A stretch of DNA of 28,365 nucleotides from a virus. Positions 1 through 7,376 of the stretch are shown here, one piece after another; within the stretch, counting starts at the first letter, position 1, and each line of letters begins with the position of its first letter. The position numbers and the translations under genes are program-made. Location of the stretch: the IMG/VR virus record IMGVR_UViG_3300017728_000079, positions 1 through 28,365 of that record. One strand, given 5' to 3'. A model generated the notes under the pieces. The model made no database searches, was not told the origin of the DNA, and worked only from the letters and a program-made list of their open reading frames with translations.

Positions 1-63
1 AAAGGTGTTAATAGTCACACTAAAAAAATTAGAAATATTATCAAGAAATATAAAAACCTTTAG
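1..63 (+). CDS. C-terminal end of an unrecognised protein (partial)
   Basis: The reading frame is open from the first base and ends at TAG 61-63, giving about 20 residues that finish in a very basic tail rich in Lys, Ile and Asn (ends KKYKNL). The start lies outside the window. A promoter and a new gene follow at once, so this is the end of the preceding plus-strand gene. The lysine-rich composition matches neighbouring genes. No family can be assigned from so short a tail, and chance openness cannot be ruled out. Confidence 0.5.
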   Translation, partial: KGVNSHTKKIRNIIKKYKNL

Positions 64-74
64 TTAATACATAA

Positions 75-105
75 GTGCAAATTTGTTTAAATACAATTTA
101 TAATA
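75..105 (+). promoter_or_regulatory. Phage promoter, GTGCAA-N18-TATAATA
   Basis: GTGCAA at 75-80 and TATAATA at 99-105 are separated by 18 bases, about 20 bases before the start at 124. It is one of a repeated set of matching promoters in this window; the four plus-strand copies all have an 18-base spacer. Confidence 0.7.
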
Positions 106-123
106 ATATAAAAGGACATTAAA

Positions 124-594
124 ATGAACCCTCAAACATACAAGAATCAATTTTATATTTTAATTAAATATATCAAAGACAACTACTCAGTTGACGTAAT
201 CCAAAAGCCTTATGAGGAAGATGCATGGTATCCTCAACTCAACATGATTCGAGTTAATCAAAACCTTAAATATCGTGAAAGATTTTTTACTCTTTTGCAT
301 GAAGCCGGACATATGATTATTGATAATCAAGTTAAAAGAAAAGGAGTGATTTGCTTTAACAAAAATATGCCATGGACAGTTCGATCTAAAAAAGGGTTTG
401 TTCATTTAATGAACGAAGAAATCCTAGCTTGGAATTACGGTAAAGAACTTGCTGAGAGATTAAACTTTATATACGGCAAAGAAAATCTTGACGATTATAT
501 GTCTGACTGTATTATGTCTCATGTAAGAAACGGCCTAGACAGTGTATACGGTTCCGAAATCAATGCGAGGATAATATATACTAAACGCGTGTAA
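124..594 (+). CDS. ImmA/IrrE-like zinc metalloprotease
   Basis: A 156-residue protein with a metallopeptidase motif HEAGH at residues 59-63, preceded by the hydrophobic run FFTLL, and a downstream NEEILAW segment (residues 97-103) whose glutamate is a candidate third zinc ligand. This arrangement is that of the M78/ImmA-IrrE family, whose known members cut repressors or regulators in phages, ICEs and Deinococcus. No helix-turn-helix is present, so it is a stand-alone protease domain, and no obvious repressor target is next to it. AAAGGA lies 7 bases before the ATG and a promoter lies just upstream. The substrate is unknown. Family assignment is fairly safe; role is inference. Confidence 0.75.
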   Translation: MNPQTYKNQFYILIKYIKDNYSVDVIQKPYEEDAWYPQLNMIRVNQNLKYRERFFTLLHEAGHMIIDNQVKRKGVICFNKNMPWTVRSKKGFVHLMNEEILAWNYGKELAERLNFIYGKENLDDYMSDCIMSHVRNGLDSVYGSEINARIIYTKRV

Positions 595-638
595 TTATTG
601 CAAATAGTTCATATAATTATCATATAAAGGAGGCTGTT

Positions 639-977
639 ATGGCATTATCTAGAAAACAGCTTAAAGAGCTAAAATCAAAGATGCAAAATACCAACCCTAC
701 TGGCTTGAAAGCAGCTAGACAAGCATCTAAGAAAACAAGACAAGTTTCTCCTCAGAAAGTTCTTAAAGATACAAACTTTACTCAAAGAAAGTCTGTTATT
801 AGATATTCATTTAAACCTAATCATCTAGTTGAGGTTAACTATGGTGCTGAAAAGGTTATTGGTTTGGTCGTATCTGATTTTGAATATTTCTCTAGAAGAG
901 TTGAAAAGAATTGCTTCTTTGTCTTAGTGAAAGGTGCAGTTACACAATTTGATGGCAGATATATTCGTCAGATTTAA
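639..977 (+). CDS. Small basic protein with probable SH3-like C-terminal domain
   Basis: A 112-residue protein that I do not recognise. The first 45 residues are very basic and low in complexity (many Lys, Gln, Ser, Arg). The last 60 form a likely small beta-barrel: HLVEVNYG, IGLVVSDFE, CFFVLVKG and TQFDGRYIRQI alternate in the way of the short 'property of a control element' domains seen repeatedly in this window (6586, 8857, 12325). A basic tail plus SH3-like fold suggests nucleic-acid binding, but this is inference. AAAGGAGG lies 8 bases before the ATG, one of the strongest ribosome sites here. It is probably co-transcribed with the protease at 124. Confidence 0.7.
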   Translation: MALSRKQLKELKSKMQNTNPTGLKAARQASKKTRQVSPQKVLKDTNFTQRKSVIRYSFKPNHLVEVNYGAEKVIGLVVSDFEYFSRRVEKNCFFVLVKGAVTQFDGRYIRQI

Positions 978-985
978 ACTTTTAA

Positions 986-1016
986 GTGTAATTAAGATCA
1001 ACCATTTAATATAATA
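986..1016 (+). promoter_or_regulatory. Phage promoter, GTGTAA-N18-TATAATA
   Basis: GTGTAA 986-991 and TATAATA 1010-1016 with an 18-base spacer, upstream of the RadA-like gene at 1061. A second TATAAT follows at 1020-1025. The block GTGTAATTAAG is nearly repeated in the promoter at 2158. Confidence 0.8.
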
Positions 1017-1060
1017 AAGTATAATCAATCAACAATCACTTTTCAAAGGATTAATTAATA

Positions 1061-1810
1061 ATGAAGCTTAAAGTAAAAAACGACGGTATTGTTTTTGGAA
1101 CTAACATTCTTGACATCAACGTTCCTAAAAAGCTAAGAGAGAGAAATCCGTGTGGCGTTGATTATATTGACGCAGCTTTTGGTGGAGAAGGATTTACTCC
1201 TTCAACCATCTCATTGTTTACTGGCGAGCCTGGCGCCGGAAAAACTACGCTTATGCTTACACTTGCAAATGCTTTAACATCACAAGGATATACATGTTTG
1301 TTTAACACAGCAGAGGAAAGCTTATACCAGGTAAAGCTTACATGTGAAAGACTCGAACTGTCTAGCGGCTTTATCGCAGGCCAAGAATCATACGTCCCAA
1401 GACTTCTTAAACAGTGTGATATGCTTCGAAAGAAAGCAGGAAACAAACCGTTTTTTCTTATTGTTGACTCTTTGCAAACTCTTAATGATGGCAAATACGG
1501 CGAAGAAAATACAAACAGCCAGTCTGCTGTAAGGTCTCTTCAAATGCTTACCGATTATGCTAAAGAGCATTACATTAATGTTATTTGTATTGGGCAAGTC
1601 AATAAGAGTGGTAACATGGCTGGCTCACAAAAGTTAAAGCATATGGTTGATGCAATGTTACATCTATCGATAGAAAAGAAAGATGAGGACTTCAAAGGCT
1701 TGCGTGTTCTAGAAACTATTAAAAATCGCTTTGGTGGCGCTGGTTGGACTTTCTTCTTAGATCTCAAGAAGGAAGGTTTTAATGAGGTAGCACGAGTGGG
1801 GTCTAAATAA
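1061..1810 (+). CDS. radA: RadA-like RecA-fold ATPase
   Basis: A 249-residue RecA-fold ATPase. Walker A is GEPGAGKTT (residues 55-63), Walker B is FFLIVDS (131-137), and the residues FNTAEESLYQVKLTCERL match the RadA segment that follows Walker A. The RadA signature KNRFG is present at 221-225. Bacterial RadA is about 450 residues with an N-terminal C4 zinc finger and a C-terminal Lon-like domain; both are missing here, leaving the ATPase core. RadA family proteins drive branch migration in recombination. In this phage it may replace UvsX or a DnaB-type helicase, but the KNRFG motif favours RadA. Own promoter at 986; AAAGGA lies 11 bases before the ATG. Followed after 3 bases by a membrane protein gene. 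Confidence 0.82.
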   Translation: MKLKVKNDGIVFGTNILDINVPKKLRERNPCGVDYIDAAFGGEGFTPSTISLFTGEPGAGKTTLMLTLANALTSQGYTCLFNTAEESLYQVKLTCERLELSSGFIAGQESYVPRLLKQCDMLRKKAGNKPFFLIVDSLQTLNDGKYGEENTNSQSAVRSLQMLTDYAKEHYINVICIGQVNKSGNMAGSQKLKHMVDAMLHLSIEKKDEDFKGLRVLETIKNRFGGAGWTFFLDLKKEGFNEVARVGSK

Positions 1811-1813
1811 TAT

Positions 1814-2149
1814 ATGACATATGCTTTAGCAGCTTACGTTTTTGCTGCAACACTAACTTTTTTGCAACAAAACTTACAGTTTATCGATGACTATTACAAA
1901 AACAAACAGGACTGGATCATCATACTGCTTAGCCTTCCTATTGCATATGGTTATCTTTATGCTTGGACTTATTTTGTTAACAATTTCAATGGTTCAGTTT
2001 GGTCTGCAAGGTTTATGTTTTTTGGACTATCCTACCTTGTCTACCCAATTTTAACTTATATGTGCCTAGGCGAAACACCTTTTACATTTAAAACAGCACT
2101 TTGTACTGCGCTTAGTGTTTTGATCTTAGTTATTCAATACAAATTATAA
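1814..2149 (+). CDS. Four-helix integral membrane protein, SMR/DMT-like
   Basis: A 111-residue protein with four predicted hydrophobic helices (about residues 1-18, 34-54, 65-82 and 92-110). The last helix begins CLGETPFTFKTALC, which resembles the last helix of small DMT/SMR transporters, where an 'LGE' motif precedes it. Size and topology also fit a holin, so this alternative should be kept. The gene starts 3 bases after the RadA-like gene stops and probably shares its transcript; GAGTGGGG before the stop is the only ribosome-site candidate. Function unknown. Confidence 0.65.
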   Translation: MTYALAAYVFAATLTFLQQNLQFIDDYYKNKQDWIIILLSLPIAYGYLYAWTYFVNNFNGSVWSARFMFFGLSYLVYPILTYMCLGETPFTFKTALCTALSVLILVIQYKL

Positions 2150-2157
2150 ACACTAAA

Positions 2158-2188
2158 GTGTAATTAAGTTCAACTACAAATTATAATA
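2158..2188 (+). promoter_or_regulatory. Phage promoter, GTGTAA-N18-TATAATA
   Basis: GTGTAA 2158-2163 and TATAATA 2182-2188, 18-base spacer, upstream of the MoxR-type ATPase. It is nearly identical to the promoter at 986, including GTGTAATTAAG and the second TATAATC box. Confidence 0.8.
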
Positions 2189-2233
2189 AAGTATAATCAA
2201 TAAAAAACAACTTCATTTTAAAAGGAATTTAAA

Positions 2234-3316
2234 TTGAATATTAATAATTTTCTTAAAGTAGCTCCTAATCTTCCTCCACATATCTCAATCCTTATGCGAG
2301 GTGGAACTGGTATTGGCAAGTCAGCGCTAGCAAATCATATTGCTGAAGATGTTTCATTGCCTCTTATTGATGTTCGAGCATCCATTATGTCTGAGGGTGA
2401 TGTTCAAGGTTATCCTGATATTGAAGGTATGAAGTCAAAAGGTGTTATGACGTTTTGTATGCCTTCATGGTTCGTTAGAGCTTGCAAAGAACCTGTTGTT
2501 TTGTTTTTAGATGAATTGAATCGAGGCTTGCCTGCTGTACAACAATCATTTTTCCAAATTGTATTGGATCGCTGTCTTGGTAATGATGAAGAAGGGAATG
2601 CTTATAACATTCATCCAGAAACCAGAATCATTGCAGCAGTTAATCATGGTAATGAATATGATGTTAATGAAATGGACCCAGCTCTCTTAAGACGATTTTG
2701 GACTGTTGATATTGAACCTTCAAAAAATGATTGGATGACATGGGCTAAGTCTAAAAACGTCGATCCAATGATCCTAGAATTTCTCAAGACAAGAAAATCA
2801 CATCTTTTTGTTGATCTTAGCAAAGTAAAACCAGGACAGGTATTTCCAACCCCAGCTTCATGGGCAAGATTTGATGAAGTCTTAAAGCATACTGGGACTA
2901 CTCTCATGGAAGACAGAAACAATTTTGATATTTATAACACAGCAATTGGTTTTATTGGTAACGAGGCATCAATTGAGTTTACCGACTTTGTCAAGAAATA
3001 CGAAGTTGTAGTAACACCTGAAGAGCTACTTCGATCATTTGTCAAGTGTAAAGATAAGATTGAAGCTATGTCTAACGACAGGATTAATTCTCTCATTGAA
3101 AGATTAGGTGAACATGGCGCCACAAACGATTGGACAGTCTCACAAGCTAAGAATGCAGCAAAACTAGGTAAATCTATTTCTGAAGAAATGATGATTCACT
3201 TCTGGTCTTGTATTACAAAAGGCAAGAACATTAAGACAATTCAAAACTTTCACAAAGAAGTTGGTCAATATGTAGTTGAGATTGTAAATAACAATAGAGA
3301 CATACTAGGCAAATAA
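2234..3316 (+). CDS. MoxR-type AAA+ ATPase
   Basis: A 360-residue AAA+ ATPase. Walker A GGTGIGKSAL is at about residues 23-32, Walker B VVLFLDELNR at about 89-98, sensor 1 AAVN near 135, and an arginine-finger region ALLRRFW near 150-156. The order and spacing match MoxR/RavA-type chaperones, which normally work with a VWA protein encoded next door, as is the case here at 3406. The start is TTG at 2234: AAAGGA lies 7 bases upstream and the next ATG would remove the strand before Walker A. Probable role: remodelling a protein or metal-containing target with its VWA partner; substrate unknown. It has its own promoter. Confidence 0.85.
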   Translation: MNINNFLKVAPNLPPHISILMRGGTGIGKSALANHIAEDVSLPLIDVRASIMSEGDVQGYPDIEGMKSKGVMTFCMPSWFVRACKEPVVLFLDELNRGLPAVQQSFFQIVLDRCLGNDEEGNAYNIHPETRIIAAVNHGNEYDVNEMDPALLRRFWTVDIEPSKNDWMTWAKSKNVDPMILEFLKTRKSHLFVDLSKVKPGQVFPTPASWARFDEVLKHTGTTLMEDRNNFDIYNTAIGFIGNEASIEFTDFVKKYEVVVTPEELLRSFVKCKDKIEAMSNDRINSLIERLGEHGATNDWTVSQAKNAAKLGKSISEEMMIHFWSCITKGKNIKTIQNFHKEVGQYVVEIVNNNRDILGK

Positions 3317-3336
3317 AACACCTAAATAATACTTAT

Positions 3337-3367
3337 GTGTATTTAAGACTATCTTTGTATTATAATA
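3337..3367 (+). promoter_or_regulatory. Phage promoter, GTGTAT-N18-TATAATA
   Basis: GTGTAT 3337-3342 and TATAATA 3361-3367 with an 18-base spacer, upstream of the VWA gene. It gives the MoxR partner an extra start of transcription. Confidence 0.7.
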
Positions 3368-3405
3368 AACCATAAGGCGATTAAACATCACAAAGGACAT
3401 TGTTT

Positions 3406-4692
3406 ATGGGAAATAAAAAAGAAAACAATAACAGCATACTAAAGAAAAACAAAGTCTCACAAGAAAAGATTGATAACTTTGAACTAACTAGTCACTTAGT
3501 TGACTTTCTCTGGAACGAACCGTTTTACAGCAGAATACTAAGGTCTTTAAATAAGATTGAGTCAATAACAATCCCGACTGCTGGTGTTTCTACGCATGAG
3601 TCTGAAATTACTTTATGGTGGAATAGAGAGTTTCTTGCCGGTCTCCCTAAAAAGCATATCGGCGGTTTACTAAAGCATGAATGCCTTCATCTAGTTTTTG
3701 GTCACACAACAGAAAGAAGACGTGAACCGCACATTATCTGGAACTATGGCACAGACTTGGCAATTAATTCTACAATACCTAGAAACGAATTACCTGAAGG
3801 TGGACTTATGCCAGGCACTGCTTTAAAAATATCACCCGAGCAGAACAAACAAATGTCTGACAAAGAACTGGAGACATTCATGAAGCTTTCTGCCCTTATT
3901 GAAAGTATGCCGACTAACAAGACATCTGAATATTATTTTGAAAAGCTTATGAGCGATAATGATGTTAAGGAGTTTCTCGAAGATCAAGAAAAAATGATAA
4001 GCTTAGGTTTTGATGATCATGAAGGCTGGGACGAAATATCTGAAGCTGAAAGAGAAATGATCTCTGGAAAAATTAAAGAAATAATAAAAGAAGCTGCAGA
4101 AGAAGCTAATAATAGAAACTGGGGATCTGTGTCTTCAGAAATGCGTCAAGAAATTATGAAGATGCTTTCTAACGAAATTAAATGGGAATCATTACTAAAA
4201 AGATTTTGTGGATTTACTCGAAGAGATGATAGAAGATCATCAGTTAGAAAGCTTAATAGAAAATATCCAGGTATTCATGCAGGTTTTAAGAAAGTTTACA
4301 AGCCCATGATTGCTGTTTATATTGACGAAAGTGGATCTGTTTCAAACCAAGAGCTAATGAAGTTCTATTCAGAGTTAGATAATTTATCAAACAGGACAGA
4401 CTTTTATGTATATAAGTTTGATCACACTGTAGATGAAAAATCATCTTTTCTTTGGAAGAAGAACACGAGACCCGACATGCAAAGAACTCTTACAGGCGGA
4501 ACAAGTTTTGAATCGGTTACAAAACATGCAATTAAAAACAGGAAAAAGTTTGACGGTTATATTGTTTTAACTGACGGTGGAGCTCCAAAACCTTCAATAT
4601 CTAGAGGTCTTAAACGATGCTGGGTATTAGCTACTGGCTGTAGTCTAATTTTTGATGCAGACCAAACAGACATCGTAATTAATATTAAATAA
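3406..4692 (+). CDS. VWA-like metallopeptidase-domain protein (MoxR partner)
   Basis: A 428-residue protein of the DUF2201 type. The N-terminal region carries LLKHECLHLVFGH, an HExxH zinc motif, near residues 93-105, with NYGTDLAIN shortly after. The C-terminal third is a VWA domain with a MIDAS motif: VYIDESGSVS near residue 305, TGGTSFES near 365 and LTDGGAP near 390. Together these bind zinc and a divalent cation. The VWA protein normally forms a complex with the MoxR ATPase encoded directly upstream. The start is ATG 3406, 8 bases after AAAGGA; an in-frame TTG at 3400 is too close to the ribosome site. The residues needed for metal binding appear intact. The target protein is unknown. Confidence 0.82.
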   Translation: MGNKKENNNSILKKNKVSQEKIDNFELTSHLVDFLWNEPFYSRILRSLNKIESITIPTAGVSTHESEITLWWNREFLAGLPKKHIGGLLKHECLHLVFGHTTERRREPHIIWNYGTDLAINSTIPRNELPEGGLMPGTALKISPEQNKQMSDKELETFMKLSALIESMPTNKTSEYYFEKLMSDNDVKEFLEDQEKMISLGFDDHEGWDEISEAEREMISGKIKEIIKEAAEEANNRNWGSVSSEMRQEIMKMLSNEIKWESLLKRFCGFTRRDDRRSSVRKLNRKYPGIHAGFKKVYKPMIAVYIDESGSVSNQELMKFYSELDNLSNRTDFYVYKFDHTVDEKSSFLWKKNTRPDMQRTLTGGTSFESVTKHAIKNRKKFDGYIVLTDGGAPKPSISRGLKRCWVLATGCSLIFDADQTDIVINIK

Positions 4693-4711
4693 ATTTATAA
4701 ACAGGAAAATT

Positions 4712-4876
4712 ATGTTATATTGTATAAATACAGAAACATTTAAAATTACTAAAGAAAAAAGTGTTTTTAAACTTTATCATAAAGCTGAAAACAGATGGTC
4801 CAGTGGTTGGACATTTGTAGGTAAGTACAATACCCAAGATAGGGCACAAACCGCAGCTCGGCTTTATACGAACTAA
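4712..4876 (+). CDS. Small unrecognised protein (54 aa)
   Basis: A 54-residue ORF fitting exactly between the VWA gene and the gene at 4888. It starts MLYCINTETF and ends with RWSSGWTFVGKYN and TQDRAQTAARLYTN, which look like a beta strand pair and a helix rather than random sequence. ACAGGAAA lies 7 bases before the ATG. I do not recognise the family. The reading frame, spacing and ribosome site support a real gene. Confidence 0.6.
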   Translation: MLYCINTETFKITKEKSVFKLYHKAENRWSSGWTFVGKYNTQDRAQTAARLYTN

Positions 4877-4887
4877 TAGGTAAGACA

Positions 4888-5121
4888 ATGAGAAAAAAGA
4901 ATAGATTTAAGATTACTATTGACAAGAATGGTTTAGGTGAATACGAGACAAGTATCGTTGCATATGCACTTAAGTCTTCATCACCACAAGATGCATTAAG
5001 AAGAGTTGAAGTAGTCTATGATAGCTGTCGCAAGGAAAACAAACGTATTCCTTATAAATCAAGGTTGTTTTTAGAAGCACTCGCAATATCAGCTGATGCT
5101 GATTTGTTTTACATAGAATAG
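4888..5121 (+). CDS. Small unrecognised protein (77 aa)
   Basis: A 77-residue basic protein starting MRKKNRFKITIDKNG. A strand-like N-terminus is followed by two helices (about 20-48 and 58-72). TAGGTAAGACA before the ATG is a moderate ribosome site. It ends with TAG one base before the next gene starts, so it is translationally close to the membrane protein at 5123. No recognisable family. The amber stop shows that TAG is a normal stop codon in this genome. Confidence 0.65.
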   Translation: MRKKNRFKITIDKNGLGEYETSIVAYALKSSSPQDALRRVEVVYDSCRKENKRIPYKSRLFLEALAISADADLFYIE

Positions 5122-5122
5122 C

Positions 5123-5323
5123 ATGCTTTATGCAGGTATAATTTTAATTCTGATCTTGAATGCTTTTTTGTATTACGATACTACACAGCGCAACAAAGAT
5201 CTTGTTAAGGACAAGAATCTTGCGGTTAACATAACAATTTTTATGTTTTCTATTATTGAGATTCTTGTTTTTTTATCTTTTTATGTCCTAGCAACTAAAG
5301 TTATAGGAGCTTTTTATGATTAA
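5123..5323 (+). CDS. Small two-helix membrane protein
   Basis: A 66-residue protein with hydrophobic helices at about residues 2-17 and 36-58, separated by a charged loop (TQRNKDLVKDKN). Both ends fit a helical hairpin in the inner membrane. It overlaps the ligase gene by 8 bases, and starts one base after the preceding stop, so the three are probably translated in coupling. Function unknown; a holin or accessory membrane role is possible but not supported by any specific motif. Confidence 0.65.
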   Translation: MLYAGIILILILNAFLYYDTTQRNKDLVKDKNLAVNITIFMFSIIEILVFLSFYVLATKVIGAFYD

Positions 5324-6608
5324 TGAAGTTAACTCTTTCCTGGAAGAGATGAATAAGTCTACTTCATCTAACGATAAAGTTAAAACTATTTCAACAGCAA
5401 GTAAAAACGTAAGAAAAGTTCTGTATTACACTTACAACAATTTTCTTCAGTATTATGTTACAGCAAAGCTTTTAGAAAAAAGGTCTGACATAACCCAGGA
5501 TTATACCAAATTTGACTCCATATTTCAGCTGCTTGAGTCTTTAAACCAGCGACTAATTACAGGACATAGAGCAATAAAAGAAATTAACGGGTATGTTTAT
5601 TGTAATCCTGAGATTAAGGACTTACTCTATCTAATTTTAGATAGAAACCTAAAGATTAGAGCCTCAGTTAAAATTATCAATAAAGCTTTGCCAGGCCTTA
5701 TTCCTACTTTTAATGTTGCATTAGCAAATAAGTATGATGAAAAAACAAAGAAGAAAGTTGATTTTGAAAAAGATGTTTGGTATGTATCAAGAAAACTCGA
5801 TGGTGTTCGCTGCCTTATTATTGTGGACGACAAAGGAAAAGCAAAATCATTCGCCAGATCAGGAAAACAATTTCATACATTATCCTTGGTCGAAAAAGAA
5901 CTCGAAGAATTAGGTGTTAAAAACGTTGTCTATGATGGAGAAATGTGTATTGTAGATGAAGAAGGTAATGAAGACTTTCAAAGTATTATGAAAGAAATCG
6001 GCAGAAAAGATCATGTAATACAAAATGGTTTATTTCAGATTTTTGACTTTATTCCTTATAGAATGTTTTCGAAAGGTTACGGCGAAACAGGTCTTTTTTC
6101 GCAGAGAATAAATGCACTACAACATATAGTGCTGGGAAAACAAAACAATTTAATTAACTTTCTTGAACAATCACCTATATCTTCTTTTAAAGAGTTAGAT
6201 GATCTAACAATAACAGCCTCTAAAAGAGGATGGGAAGGTTTAATGATAAGAAAGAACGTTCCTTATCAAGGAAAAAGGTCTAATGATATCTTGAAGGTAA
6301 AAACTTTTTACGATTCTGAGTATAAGGTGATAGAAACTTTTTTTGGCCCTCTTAGATATATCAAAGAAGGTGTAGAAATAGAAGAAGAAATGTTAAGCGG
6401 AGTAGCTATCGAGCACAAAGGTAACACAGTTAGAGTAGGCAGCGGATTTACTATAGATCAGCGCAAGAATTTATTTATAAACCCTCATGAAATATTAGGA
6501 AAAACAATTACAGTCCAATACTTTGAAGAATCTAAAAACCAATCAGGAGAATATTCGTTAAGATTTCCAGTAATAAAGGTTATTCATGGTAATGAAAGAA
6601 AATTTTAA
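5316..6608 (+). CDS. ATP-dependent DNA ligase
   Basis: A 430-residue ligase of the nucleotidyltransferase superfamily. Motif I is KLDGVR (residues 160-165) with Lys160 as the likely AMP-accepting residue; RSGKQF follows at 181. Motif III is VYDGEM (205-210), IIIa FDFIPY (243-248), motif IV EGLMIRK (307-313) and motif V LKVKTF (326-331). A C-terminal OB-fold domain begins after residue 335. It joins nicks in duplex DNA. The N-terminal 150 residues are a helical extension longer than in T7 ligase (359 residues) and comparable to T4 ligase (487). TAGGAG stands 6 bases before the ATG. It may act with the polymerase X-like protein at 19690, but that is inference. Confidence 0.9.
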   Translation: MINEVNSFLEEMNKSTSSNDKVKTISTASKNVRKVLYYTYNNFLQYYVTAKLLEKRSDITQDYTKFDSIFQLLESLNQRLITGHRAIKEINGYVYCNPEIKDLLYLILDRNLKIRASVKIINKALPGLIPTFNVALANKYDEKTKKKVDFEKDVWYVSRKLDGVRCLIIVDDKGKAKSFARSGKQFHTLSLVEKELEELGVKNVVYDGEMCIVDEEGNEDFQSIMKEIGRKDHVIQNGLFQIFDFIPYRMFSKGYGETGLFSQRINALQHIVLGKQNNLINFLEQSPISSFKELDDLTITASKRGWEGLMIRKNVPYQGKRSNDILKVKTFYDSEYKVIETFFGPLRYIKEGVEIEEEMLSGVAIEHKGNTVRVGSGFTIDQRKNLFINPHEILGKTITVQYFEESKNQSGEYSLRFPVIKVIHGNERKF

Positions 6609-6798
6609 AATAAATGAAAGTTTAGCTGGCAAGCTGTGCAATTTTAGAGGACATATAGTCTTAGTAGTTAAAAAGCTTAATATGATATTTAACATACATG
6701 ATAATGGTCTAGAAATGCCGCAAAGATACGAAGTTATGTTTAACGATGGCTCTATTGATGTTGTTTCTATTAATTCTTTAAAGATAATAAAAAAATAA
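6586..6798 (+). CDS. Small SH3-like phage protein (70 aa)
   Basis: A 70-residue protein overlapping the end of the ligase by 23 bases. LAGKLCNFRGHIVLVVKKL, then RYEVMFNDGSIDVVSINSLKII, gives a five-strand pattern common in tiny phage proteins with an SH3-like barrel. The gene at 8857 has the same layout. AAAGG lies 6 bases before ATG 6586; a second ATG at 6592 is less well placed. No specific function is known for this family. Confidence 0.65.
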   Translation: MVMKENFKINESLAGKLCNFRGHIVLVVKKLNMIFNIHDNGLEMPQRYEVMFNDGSIDVVSINSLKIIKK

Positions 6799-6846
6799 GA
6801 TATTTAAATGCATATATACTACATACATTTAAAGCCTGGAGTTAGT

Positions 6847-7203
6847 ATGAAAATTACTGAAAGAAAATTAAGAAGTATTATTAGAAGTGTTATCGCAGAA
6901 AACGTAGACAATATCGACATAACAGCAGATCCCGGATTGCCAGAATTTCAAGATACACATGACCCAAGTTATAAAGATTTTGATCCTGCAAGCTCTGCAG
7001 AAGAACATCCATTTCTTGACATTTTTTCACAAATGTGTTCATCTTGGATGAACTCTGACGCGATGATAAGAAAACAAATTGAGAATGCTGCACAATCTCT
7101 ATTAGACGAGTCTGAAAAGGATGTTGCAACCTTTAGAAGACGTCTTGAAGATACATGTGCTCCAGAGTCATTAGACGCTATCTTACCTAGAGACTTTTAT
7201 TGA
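6847..7203 (+). CDS. Small acidic protein with probable capsid-targeting leader
   Basis: A 118-residue protein if started at ATG 6847, where GGAG lies 5 bases upstream; the ATG at 6808 has no ribosome site. The leader, residues 1-18, is MKITERKLRSIIRSVIAE: basic, amphipathic and ending in I-A-E. The rest is acidic and includes an Asp/Pro-rich segment and a helical C-terminus with two cysteines. T4 internal head proteins start with a similar leader that ends in IAE or LxE and is cut by the prohead protease. The product at 20227 has a comparable leader. Head packaging is inference. Confidence 0.7.
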   Translation: MKITERKLRSIIRSVIAENVDNIDITADPGLPEFQDTHDPSYKDFDPASSAEEHPFLDIFSQMCSSWMNSDAMIRKQIENAAQSLLDESEKDVATFRRRLEDTCAPESLDAILPRDFY

Positions 7204-7349
7204 TAACAAAAAAAACTAAGTCATATGTAAAACCAGCTTATCGCTGGTTTTTTTGTATTTACAAAAAGCTTACTAGTTTTGACGAAGCCGCAGGTAAACA
7301 CTGTAAGACACATAAGATTTGTAAAACTTGGAATATACTTATAATATAG
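7200..7349 (+). CDS. Possible small protein read through a terminator-like hairpin
   Basis: A 49-residue frame starting at TTG 7200, which overlaps the previous TGA stop (TTGA), and ending at TAG 7347. It contains SYVKPAYRWFFCIYKKL and then FDEAAGKHCKTHKICKTWN, where two Cys and two His are closely spaced. The composition looks protein-like, but the hairpin at 7229-7254 lies inside it and the ribosome site is poor (AGAGAC). Either the hairpin is a terminator and this frame is open by chance, or the hairpin regulates the gene. Low to moderate confidence. Confidence 0.35.
   Translation: MITKKTKSYVKPAYRWFFCIYKKLTSFDEAAGKHCKTHKICKTWNILII
7229..7254 (+). terminator. Rho-independent terminator
   Basis: Stem AAAACCAGC (7229-7237), loop TTATC, stem GCTGGTTTT (7243-7251), followed by more T. 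The same stem recurs at 9469-9494 with a different loop. It would separate the replication genes from the secreted cassette at 7377. Confidence 0.75.
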
Positions 7350-7356
7350 TTATAAT
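7328..7356 (+). promoter_or_regulatory. Sigma70-like promoter of the secreted cassette, with tandem repeats
   Basis: TTGGAA at 7328-7333, 17 bases, TATAAT at 7351-7356. The sequence TTATAATATAG is repeated directly (7339-7349 and 7350-7360) and a shortened copy follows. It lacks the GTGTAA box of the other promoters, so it may be read by the host polymerase without a phage factor. Inference from sequence only. Confidence 0.5.
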
Positions 7357-7376
7357 ATAGTTATATAGGAGTTATT

